A DNA stretch of 10,407 bases from a bacterium (GTDB lineage: Bacteria > Cyanobacteriota > Vampirovibrionia > Obscuribacterales > Obscuribacteraceae), in contig JAUIJG010000170.1 of assembly GCA_030431355.1 (NCBI GenBank), positions 1 to 10,407 on the forward strand, in the 5' to 3' direction. Made by a program: the position numbers and the translations under genes. Positions 1 to 6,076 of this stretch are shown one piece after another (positions within the stretch are counted from its first letter, which is position 1; each line of letters begins with the position of its first letter). The notes under the pieces were generated by a model. It saw nothing but the letters and a program-made list of their open reading frames with translations, had not been told where the DNA came from and searched no databases.

Positions 1-211
1 AGCTGCTGCTTTCCGCCTTTTGAGCGATGAGAGTTTTCTTTTTCCGAGTCGTGCTCTTGTCGGCATTTTCTGAAATCTCCTTCGCGTTTACCGTGCTCTT
101 TTCCTGAACCAGAACATTCTGGGCAAAGCAGGGAGTTGTTCCAGAAAACATTGCCAGAAGGAAAACTGTTCCGAAGAACAATAGAAGCTCAGACCTGATT
201 CCTTTTTTCAT
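1..211 (-). CDS. Exported small protein, N-terminal part (3' end beyond window)
   Basis: Only the first 70 codons lie in the window; the gene continues past the left edge. The ATG at 211-209 is preceded by a good ribosome site (AAAGGA, about 10 bases upstream). Residues 1-30 form a clear Sec signal peptide: basic start MKKGIR, a hydrophobic core rich in Leu, Phe and Val (about 9-22), and a likely cleavage site after the CFA at 28-30, before QNVLVQ. No lipobox is visible. The visible mature part (31-70) is hydrophilic and rich in Lys, Ser, Thr and Glu, with a basic patch RKKK near residues 57-60. This suggests an extended or linker-like region of an exported protein. Function is not recognisable from this fragment. 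It was missed as an ORF because it is cut by the window edge, but the start, RBS and signal peptide support it as real. It follows corA on the same strand after a 103-base gap. Confidence 0.75.
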   Translation of the reverse strand, partial: MKKGIRSELLLFFGTVFLLAMFSGTTPCFAQNVLVQEKSTVNAKEISENADKSTTRKKKTLIAQKAESSS

Positions 212-246
212 CGCTGCGGGATCCTTTCGATTTCAAAAAATTCGGA

Positions 247-269
247 ATAGATCATTGTAATAGATCTAT
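247..269 (-). promoter_or_regulatory. Inverted repeat enclosing a -10-like box; possible operator or weak terminator
   Basis: ATAGATC at 247-253 pairs with GATCTAT at 263-269 around a 9-base loop. The 8-base AATAGATC also occurs as a direct repeat at 246-253 and 259-266, and 260-269 is a perfect 10-base palindrome. On the minus strand the loop reads as TACAAT (259-254), five of six matches to a -10 box, about 43 bases before the start codon of the exported protein gene at 211. No convincing -35 was found. On the same strand a run of six T (240-235) follows the stem, so a weak AT-rich terminator for corA is an alternative reading. The position between corA and the next gene fits either role. 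Confidence 0.35.
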
Positions 270-314
270 GTGACCAGACTCTCGATTCTCTTACCAACTG
301 TATTATTATGGTTG

Positions 315-1421
315 TCAGTCGGAGCGCAACCAGCCTCTGCTGTACAAAAATATTAGTACCGATATTGATATGAGCGCCATGGATGCCAGGCATATGGGGT
401 ATCCAAGAGTAGTGTTCAATTCGGGCATATTCCACTGAGAAGCTTCGGTGTTGAAGTTCATTCCGTAAACACCTGCCACGAATGTAGGTGGTATGAAAAT
501 GGTACTGATGACCGTGAGTACCTTCATGACTTCGTTCATTTTGTTACTGACAAGAGACAGGTAAAGATCCATGAGGTCCTTACAAGTTTGTCTGTAGCTT
601 TCAATCATATCGATGATTCTGATGGCATGGTCGTAGCAGTCCCGCAGATAAATTTGAGTCTCATCAGATATGTAGGGATTTTTATCGCGGATTAAGTTTT
701 TAAGGGTTTCTCGCACCGGCCAGATGTTTCTACGGAGAACGAGAAGATCTCTTTTCAGGGCGTGTATCTCTTCGATATGAGAACTTTCAGGGTTCTCAAG
801 TATGCGTTCCTCAAGGGATTCGATTTTTTGTCCGTATTCTTCGAGGACAGGGAAATAGGCGTCAATCACCGAGTCGATGATGGCATAGCCCAGATAGTCG
901 GCGCCGGCGTTTCTAATTCGATTTTTCCCTTTTCGCAATCTGTTTCGCACCGGCTCCAGGCAGTCCGACTCCGTGGATTGGAACGTGACCAGGTAATTTT
1001 CAAAAATGAACATGCTTAGCTGGTCGATGGCAAAGTGGGAACCCTCCGGCTCCAGCATGCGGATGACTAGAAAAAGGTATTTATCGAACTCTTCTACTTT
1101 TGGTCTCTGGTCCTCGGAGACCACGTCTTCCAGGGACAGTTGGTGTAGCTTACATGTGCTACCCAGACGTCTGAGCAATTTGATATCGGCCAGTCCGCGT
1201 ACATCGATCCAGGTTACCGGATTTTGCTTGAGCAGCTCTTCTATATCTTCCGTGTTTTCAAGGGAGTCTTCTTCCAGGCTCTCTCGCCCATACGAGATGG
1301 TTTTGATCACCGTTGTCGACGCGCCCGGCGCTTTGACCAGTGTTCCTGGGGCCGCTCCCGGTGGTGTCAACCTTTTGAATTCGGTCTCCCTGATCTTTCT
1401 CTTTCTTCTAAGTTTGAGCAT
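315..1421 (-). CDS. corA: CorA-family magnesium/cobalt channel
   Basis: This 368-residue protein belongs to the CorA metal ion transporter family, which forms inner-membrane homopentamers carrying Mg2+ and Co2+ into the cell. The C-terminus has the family layout. The first membrane helix (about 300-319) ends in the signature YGMNF with GMN at 320-322. A short external loop follows with the conserved MPEL (about 332-335), then a second helix (about 341-361) and a short basic cytoplasmic tail. Residues 60-295 are the expected cytoplasmic funnel domain and long stalk helix. The N-terminus carries a Pro/Gly/Ala segment (PPGAAPGTLV, 20-29) that I recall from many CorA proteins, which supports this start. 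The ATG at 1421 has AAGGGA about 8 bases upstream. The gene stands alone, with 149 bases to the upstream TPR-like gene. No Mg2+ riboswitch was recognised in its leader. All key residues are present and the length is normal. Confidence 0.95.
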   Translation of the reverse strand: MLKLRRKRKIRETEFKRLTPPGAAPGTLVKAPGASTTVIKTISYGRESLEEDSLENTEDIEELLKQNPVTWIDVRGLADIKLLRRLGSTCKLHQLSLEDVVSEDQRPKVEEFDKYLFLVIRMLEPEGSHFAIDQLSMFIFENYLVTFQSTESDCLEPVRNRLRKGKNRIRNAGADYLGYAIIDSVIDAYFPVLEEYGQKIESLEERILENPESSHIEEIHALKRDLLVLRRNIWPVRETLKNLIRDKNPYISDETQIYLRDCYDHAIRIIDMIESYRQTCKDLMDLYLSLVSNKMNEVMKVLTVISTIFIPPTFVAGVYGMNFNTEASQWNMPELNTTLGYPICLASMALISISVLIFLYSRGWLRSD

Positions 1422-1570
1422 CCAGGATTTCCCTTGTCCCTATCTTTCAAATCAATAACGGGCAACACGCGGCGGCACCGCAGGTAATGCTATAACCACT
1501 ACCTGATTCGGGTGTTGTTCCGTGAGCAAATTTCACATCTTGCGATCTGAGCTTTAGCTCGCCGGTTGCT

Positions 1571-1876
1571 TCAGTCTGCCATATCCTCTTCGGTTATGAA
1601 AGAAGCTGAATAATGTTTCAGGATAATCCTAAGTTTACATCTTATGCCTGCCAGCTCCACATCCCTGCCGCAGGATTCGTAGAAGTCTGCCAGTTCAAGG
1701 AGAATAAGACCGTAATCGGCCGAGGTGCTTGAGAATTCTTCTTCTGCCTGTTTCACCGCCGCGCGATACTCTCGCCTTGCCTCTTCGAAATGTCTTTTAA
1801 CGGCCAGCTTTCTCGCGTTTAGCACATGGGCTTTTAAGGCGGGGCTACGTTTCAAAAGAGCATCAATATTAGGCAT
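1571..1876 (-). CDS. Small TPR-like helical protein, function unknown
   Basis: This is a 101-residue cytoplasmic protein with no signal peptide or membrane helix. Residues about 28-88 are strongly helical and resemble tetratricopeptide repeat helices: a pair with spaced Ala, Tyr and Leu (HFEEARREYRAAVKQAEEEF), then a second pair (YGLILLELADFYESCG) ending near LRIILKHY. TPR modules bind other proteins, but a single one to one-and-a-half repeats is short for a stable solenoid. It may therefore work as a dimer or an adaptor. The ATG at 1876 is the only usable start, because an in-frame TGA lies six codons upstream and no GTG or TTG lies between. The ribosome site is weak. A TATAAT box 68 bases upstream supports independent transcription. 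It sits between mscS-like (121-base gap) and corA (149-base gap) genes on the same strand. No partner is evident. Confidence 0.7.
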   Translation of the reverse strand: MPNIDALLKRSPALKAHVLNARKLAVKRHFEEARREYRAAVKQAEEEFSSTSADYGLILLELADFYESCGRDVELAGIRCKLRIILKHYSASFITEEDMAD

Positions 1877-1937
1877 CGGTTTGTATCTTGTGACTCAGTG
1901 CTGACTCTGTCCGCTTATTTAAGAATGCGAGTGGAAC

Positions 1938-1958
1938 AAGGGAATTATATCCTCCCTT
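1938..1958 (-). promoter_or_regulatory. Perfect -10 box inside an inverted repeat, upstream of the TPR-like gene
   Basis: On the minus strand TATAAT (1949-1944) matches the sigma-70 -10 consensus exactly and would start a transcript about 60 bases before the ATG at 1876. It lies in the 9-base loop of an inverted repeat, AAGGGA at 1938-1943 and TCCCTT at 1953-1958. That arrangement could let a repressor cover the box. No good -35 hexamer is seen at 16-18 bases, so promoter strength is uncertain. Without a following T run it is a poor terminator for the upstream channel gene. Confidence 0.45.
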
Positions 1959-1997
1959 TGTGATGGTTTCGTGAGTCGATTGAAGGGGCTGAGTTTT

Positions 1998-3404
1998 TCA
2001 ACTTCCTTTGACCAGATTCACTTCGAGAGGCGGCGCTTCCACCAATTGGAAAGTTGCCGATGCCAGACCTAGCCGGTTTCCGTTTGCTTCAAAGTCTTTC
2101 AAAATTCTTTTGGAAAGGTCGAACCTGGTGCTCCGTCTCTTCTTGTAGTCGACCACGTATCGAAGGGTGAATTCAACCCAGTTGTCGTTGAAAACATAGG
2201 TGATCATCGGCTCTGTCTGTGCATGTTCCACCAGATACTTTCTTGTTATGTTCTGCCATTGCTCTCCGGCATCTTTGGAATAGTCGCCGCAAACATCGTC
2301 GGCTGCCTTTGTCAAGAGTTCGTAGGCCAGGTCGTAGTCCGAGCCATATTTAACGGGAATGACGATCTCGTCCCAGAGGAATGGAAAGTCCCTGGAGTAG
2401 TTGAACATCGGGCTAGAAAAGACAACGCTGTTGTCGACACGTACTATTCTTCCGGTGTATAAATCCCCTTTGACCCACTCACCCAGCTCCATCAAGGTGG
2501 TTCTACCTAGCCCGATGTCTATGATGTCTCCTTTGATGGAGCTGATTCTTACCCGGTCTCCAACTTTGTAGAAGTCACCGAAAGTGATGGCAACCCAACC
2601 GGCGATGCTGACAATTACTTCCTTAAGAGCAAACGCAATTCCAGCCGCAGCCGCTCCTATGATTACGGTAAGATTGCCCAGGGCATCTCTGAAAACCACC
2701 ATGGCAAACAGAACACAGAGGCAGTAGCCGGCGAAAGTTACGATCTTGCGCGCGTTGTATCTGTTGTTGGAGTCTTTAACATAATGACCCAGGGACTTTT
2801 TGACCACAGCAGCCATTCCCAGGAATATGATTGAACCGAGGGCGACAATGGCGAATTTTATGAAGGACGGGGTCAAAAGAATATGGAGCATTCCTTGACC
2901 GTATTTTTTTACATTGACCTCTTCCAGGGCTCCTGATACTGTGCGCTTCGCTTTTGCTGCCAGAAGAGCTTCTTTAAGACCTTCCATGTACTTTCGAGCA
3001 AGCTCTTGCTTCTCTACACCGGCAAGTTTGGCGTCTTTGTCGGTGATAGAGGTGATAATCGTGTCGGCCGAGATGACATTGATTGTGGTGTCGCTCTCAT
3101 TCAGTGAAATGCTCTCTACCTCAAACTCCGGGTCTTCCAGCAAACTGCTTATCTTTCTTTCCACGTTCTTCGCTCTTGCTTCCCTGGAAAAGGGGCCGAG
3201 CTTCGCTTGAATGGTAAAGATCGGTTTGCCGTCTATAGATACCAGACCAGGATCTTCCGAACTTTCATTATCGCCGGAATTATCTACAGAAGTTGATGGC
3301 AGCTTCTGAGCCATGGCCGGTGCAGAGAGTTCGGCGGCAACAAAACCGGCTCCTATTAGTAGAAGCGCGGCCAGGACAAAGGTTTTAAGTCGGCGCAGGT
3401 TCAT
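1998..3404 (-). CDS. MscS-family mechanosensitive ion channel with exported N-terminal domain
   Basis: This 468-residue protein resembles small-conductance mechanosensitive channels, inner-membrane homoheptamers that open under membrane tension to release solutes during osmotic downshock. A signal peptide (MNLRRLK start, Leu/Ala-rich core, cleavage likely after AMA at 30-32) precedes a Ser/Asp-rich linker. A soluble exported domain follows (about 55-155) that E. coli MscS lacks. Three membrane helices lie at about 174-200, 219-240 and 241-275. The last is the pore helix, with the Gly/Ala pattern IIGAAAAGIAFALKEV, followed by the family's GDFYKVGDRVRI strand (276-287) that opens the beta domain. 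The mixed C-terminal domain runs to about 455. The ATG at 3404 has AAGGGA about 8 bases upstream. A -10-like TATAAT sits 35 bases before the start. It is divergent from the unknown membrane protein gene at 3609. The exact subfamily and conductance cannot be told from sequence. Confidence 0.92.
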   Translation of the reverse strand: MNLRRLKTFVLAALLLIGAGFVAAELSAPAMAQKLPSTSVDNSGDNESSEDPGLVSIDGKPIFTIQAKLGPFSREARAKNVERKISSLLEDPEFEVESISLNESDTTINVISADTIITSITDKDAKLAGVEKQELARKYMEGLKEALLAAKAKRTVSGALEEVNVKKYGQGMLHILLTPSFIKFAIVALGSIIFLGMAAVVKKSLGHYVKDSNNRYNARKIVTFAGYCLCVLFAMVVFRDALGNLTVIIGAAAAGIAFALKEVIVSIAGWVAITFGDFYKVGDRVRISSIKGDIIDIGLGRTTLMELGEWVKGDLYTGRIVRVDNSVVFSSPMFNYSRDFPFLWDEIVIPVKYGSDYDLAYELLTKAADDVCGDYSKDAGEQWQNITRKYLVEHAQTEPMITYVFNDNWVEFTLRYVVDYKKRRSTRFDLSKRILKDFEANGNRLGLASATFQLVEAPPLEVNLVKGS

Positions 3405-3438
3405 AGTTCAAATCCCTTTTCACTTTTCTTCGCTTCAG

Positions 3439-3444
3439 ATTATA
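3439..3444 (-). promoter_or_regulatory. -10-like box for the MscS-family gene
   Basis: TATAAT reads on the minus strand at 3444-3439. It is correctly placed to give a leader of about 27 bases containing the AAGGGA ribosome site before the ATG at 3404. A consensus TTGACA also occurs on this strand at 3482-3477, but the spacing to the -10 is 32 bases, too long for one sigma-70 promoter. The -35 for this box is therefore unidentified. The wider 3405-3608 spacer is a divergent promoter region. On the plus strand it has an AT-rich TATATAAA at 3520-3527 that may serve the other gene, again without a clear -35. Confidence 0.45.
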
Positions 3445-3608
3445 TTGCCTTTTCTTCTTCCTTTTGGAGAAGCGGTTGTCAATTCATCCTTTTGATCCTG
3501 CGCTTTTGGCTATCTATTGTATATAAAACTGGGGCGACCCTCATAATAAAGCGGGCTCGGCCGGTTCCGTGTGAGATAATGACGGGGGTATTCGCAGCGG
3601 AAATAGTT

Positions 3609-4991
3609 ATGCGGGCTTGTTTCAGGACATTATCTCTAGCAATATTGTGCTTGCAGCTCGTCTTTTTCGCTGTGCCATCATATGCGAAGTCAGCTTATGA
3701 CGTGGAAGCGGAGCTTGCCCTGGAGGATGTACATAGTCTGACCAGGCGAATACTCGATCTGGAGCTGGAGATTCTCAGGCACAACACCTTCTTTCGGATC
3801 GAGACCAACGATCAGTCCAAGTTCCGTAGTATCAGGCAGTTTCTCTATAACTTGTCGGCATCCTCGGTCTCCCTTGGCTCCAGCACAACGATTATGAGTC
3901 ATCGATGGAGCACCGACAAACCCAACAACGATGTTCTTGAAGCCGGTGCCATCGGTCTTGTGGTCGGTCAGGCAATTATTCAGGCTGGTATCGTCACCGA
4001 GAAGTTGGTAGACCTTGCCCGGGAGCGACGGGCCTGGAAGAAAGGATATTCTCCCAAGCAAGTGACGGTGAGAGTCTCCGAGTTGAAAGATCAGCTGGAT
4101 GAATTGCTGGCTCGGAGAGTCTCCACCCTATCCTCTTTGAAGAACGTCAGTCCCGGGACGCTCAAGATTCTTACGGACGAGACCAGGGTTTTGGTTCAGC
4201 TTCGCAATCTTGTCCTCATGGAATTCGCAAGATTCTATGCGGACCAGAGCAAGAGACGGACTTCAAGAAATGTCAGCTACATTAACGGTCTGGTGGCAAC
4301 AGCCGCCGGAGGATATGGTGGGTCTCTTATAGGCCTACTGGGTGTGACCAGACAAAAGCCATCTTATACGGTGCCTGCCGGGATCGGATTTATTGCCTCA
4401 AGCGCTGCTGTTTTAGTCAGTCCTTATGTCAACAGATTTTTTGCCAATAGGGCAAAAGACAGAGGCATGGCAGAAGCGAGAGCGGCTCTCGGTGAGCTGT
4501 CCATGGGGAGCATGGAGACTCTTGATACAGATTTGAATGCGCTATCCATGGCGGTCAAGACGGCCAAGCCGGGAGAAAGACCTTTTCATATCCAGGAGAG
4601 GCTTTCCGTATACTCCTCCGAATTCGAGATATTGCGGCAGCAGCTCCTCAGGGAGTCTTCCGGAATGAGTGAAGGGAAAAGGCTTTTCAGAAGACGGGTT
4701 TTGGCCAACGGTGTGATAGCCGGTTCAAAGATGGCCTGGGGCGTTATGCTTATCACCGCCGGGGCGGGTCTTAGTAATAATGGAGTGGCTTTCAACAAAC
4801 GTGTGGCTGAAGCTGCCACCGTATATACCGTCGGCCAGGGCGCCTGGGTGGCCGATAGCCTTTCCTCCGGTACCACTCCCAAGTCCCTTAAGTTTACTGT
4901 GGGTGGGCAGATAAGCTTCGAACTTGAAAAACTGGAAAAGCGCTACGAGAGATTGAAAGAGCTGGAAGAGCTGGTCGTAGATTCCAAATAA
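3609..4991 (+). CDS. Exported multi-helix membrane protein of unknown family
   Basis: I do not recognise this 460-residue protein. The ATG at 3609 was chosen because it starts a textbook signal peptide (MRACFRTL, hydrophobic core, AVPSYA with cleavage likely after residue 26). The reading frame is open back to a TTG at 3492, and an ATG at 3579 is an alternative, but both would bury the signal. The mature part starts with an acidic helix (about 30-60). It has small-residue-rich hydrophobic stretches at about 108-129, 225-246, 254-276, 364-386 and perhaps 398-415. Between them lie long charged, probably coiled-coil helices (about 130-215, 280-360), and a Lys/Glu-rich coiled coil covers the last 25 residues. 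Gly/Ala-rich hairpins such as TAAGGYGGSLIGLLGV suggest tightly packed helix pairs. It is divergent from the MscS-family gene and converges on the ATP-grasp gene with only 11 bases between stops and no terminator visible there. Function is unknown. Confidence 0.8.
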   Translation: MRACFRTLSLAILCLQLVFFAVPSYAKSAYDVEAELALEDVHSLTRRILDLELEILRHNTFFRIETNDQSKFRSIRQFLYNLSASSVSLGSSTTIMSHRWSTDKPNNDVLEAGAIGLVVGQAIIQAGIVTEKLVDLARERRAWKKGYSPKQVTVRVSELKDQLDELLARRVSTLSSLKNVSPGTLKILTDETRVLVQLRNLVLMEFARFYADQSKRRTSRNVSYINGLVATAAGGYGGSLIGLLGVTRQKPSYTVPAGIGFIASSAAVLVSPYVNRFFANRAKDRGMAEARAALGELSMGSMETLDTDLNALSMAVKTAKPGERPFHIQERLSVYSSEFEILRQQLLRESSGMSEGKRLFRRRVLANGVIAGSKMAWGVMLITAGAGLSNNGVAFNKRVAEAATVYTVGQGAWVADSLSSGTTPKSLKFTVGGQISFELEKLEKRYERLKELEELVVDSK

Positions 4992-5002
4992 ACTTTTGCG
5001 AC

Positions 5003-6049
5003 CTAGAGTACTACCGGATTCAGGTTGTACCACTTCTCTCGATAATAAGATAGGTAGCGGACCTTGGCTTCCAGGGCATCGACCATGGCCGAGGTAAAAT
5101 CGACCCCTTCAAGACGCTGGGCGTTGCGAAGACCGCCCGGACAGAAAACATTGATCTCCAGGATCTTTTTGCCGACTATATCTAGTCCGACAAGAAACAT
5201 TCCGTCCTCAACCAACCTTGGTCTGACGGCATTGGTCAGCTCAAGGATATCGTCGGTGATCTCCGCCCTGGCTATGGTGGCGCCCACGTGGACATTGGAT
5301 CTCACATCTTCACCTTTTCTTCTACGGGCGAAAGCTGCGTATTTACCCTGGATTTTTAACGGCTCTCCATTCATCATGAATAACCTGGTGTCTCCCAGGG
5401 TGGCTTCTTGAATAAATTCCTGGGCTATAACATAGCCATCTTCCAGAACAGCCTCAACCATCTGTCTAAAATTATGATCCCCATCTTTCTTGAGAAGGAA
5501 GACGCCCTTGCCCCCGGAGCCCTGGACCGGTTTTATAATGATGTTGCCACTATGTTCCCGGGCAAAATGCTTGATGTCGGCAGGGGAGCGAGTGATTATC
5601 GACTCCGGTCTGACAAAATCGGGATATAGTTGCAGGTAGAGTTTGTCCATGGCTTTGCTCAATCCATCCGGATCATTGAGCACAATCACTCCCTGGGAAC
5701 GAGCCAGTCGTCCAAGTTGAAGGGCCATGGGCTGCACCCATTTGTATCCATCCGTCTCGCAGGCAGGATCGCTTCGCAATAGAAGTATGTCCAGATCCGA
5801 TACCGAGATGCTCTCTTCCTGACCCTCCGGTCCTCTTAATGCCTCAAAATAGGCTCTGGAATCTTTGTACTTTTTCTTTTTGACACTTCTTGCTTTGACT
5901 CTTAAATCTCCGCTTTCGGTGTATTCGAGGTCGCTGGCGCTGATATGAAAAACTTTGTGACCCCTGGCAATGGCAGCCAGCGATACCCAGTAGGTGCTGT
6001 ATTGAGGCTTCTCCAGACTGAGGTCGGTTACAAAAAATCCAATATTCAA
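5003..6049 (-). CDS. gshB: GshB-like ATP-grasp ligase (glutathione synthetase family), copy 1
   Basis: This 348-residue protein is close to prokaryotic glutathione synthetase, which joins gamma-glutamylcysteine to glycine using ATP in the cytoplasm. Residues 1-125 match the N-terminal GshB domain, including SDLDILLLRSDP (84-95), which parallels the family's ADLDVILMRKDP. The ATP-grasp part has the lysine and glycine-rich loop KPVQGSGGKGVF (173-184), the adenine-contact QEF (210-212), DTRLF (220-224), RSNVHVGA (250-257) and the metal-binding set FVGLDIVG...LEIN-like, with D290, E298 and N300. The start is TTG at 6049: AGAAGGA lies about 10 bases upstream, and the protein start aligns with GshB (NIGFFVTD against KLGIVMD). 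It is the last gene of the MFS-metallopeptidase-ligase run, 27 bases after the metallopeptidase stop. At 348 residues it is about 30 longer than E. coli GshB. No gshA is in the window, so the substrate could differ from gamma-Glu-Cys. Confidence 0.88.
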   Translation of the reverse strand: MNIGFFVTDLSLEKPQYSTYWVSLAAIARGHKVFHISASDLEYTESGDLRVKARSVKKKKYKDSRAYFEALRGPEGQEESISVSDLDILLLRSDPACETDGYKWVQPMALQLGRLARSQGVIVLNDPDGLSKAMDKLYLQLYPDFVRPESIITRSPADIKHFAREHSGNIIIKPVQGSGGKGVFLLKKDGDHNFRQMVEAVLEDGYVIAQEFIQEATLGDTRLFMMNGEPLKIQGKYAAFARRRKGEDVRSNVHVGATIARAEITDDILELTNAVRPRLVEDGMFLVGLDIVGKKILEINVFCPGGLRNAQRLEGVDFTSAMVDALEAKVRYLSYYREKWYNLNPVVL

Positions 6050-6076
6050 GGTCCGGTTTCCTTCTTATCTTTCTGA

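Noticed and set aside
208..435. 75-residue minus-strand ORF near the corA stop
   Set aside because: It overlaps the certain CorA C-terminus and the exported protein start in another frame and has no family features.
1006..1458. 150-residue plus-strand ORF inside corA
   Set aside because: It is a shadow of the corA reading frame, Ser-rich from antisense codons, with no start signal.
1549..1560. GAGC/GCTC inverted repeat after the TPR-like gene as a terminator
   Set aside because: The stem is only four bases with a four-base loop and no T run follows.
3477..3482. Consensus TTGACA on the minus strand as -35 for the MscS-family gene
   Set aside because: The only good -10 is 32 bases away, far beyond the 16-18 base spacing needed.
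3492..3608. TTG-initiated extension of the unknown membrane protein by 39 residues
   Set aside because: It would place a clear signal peptide internally. No ribosome site is seen at the TTG, and a TATATAAA promoter-like element lies inside it.
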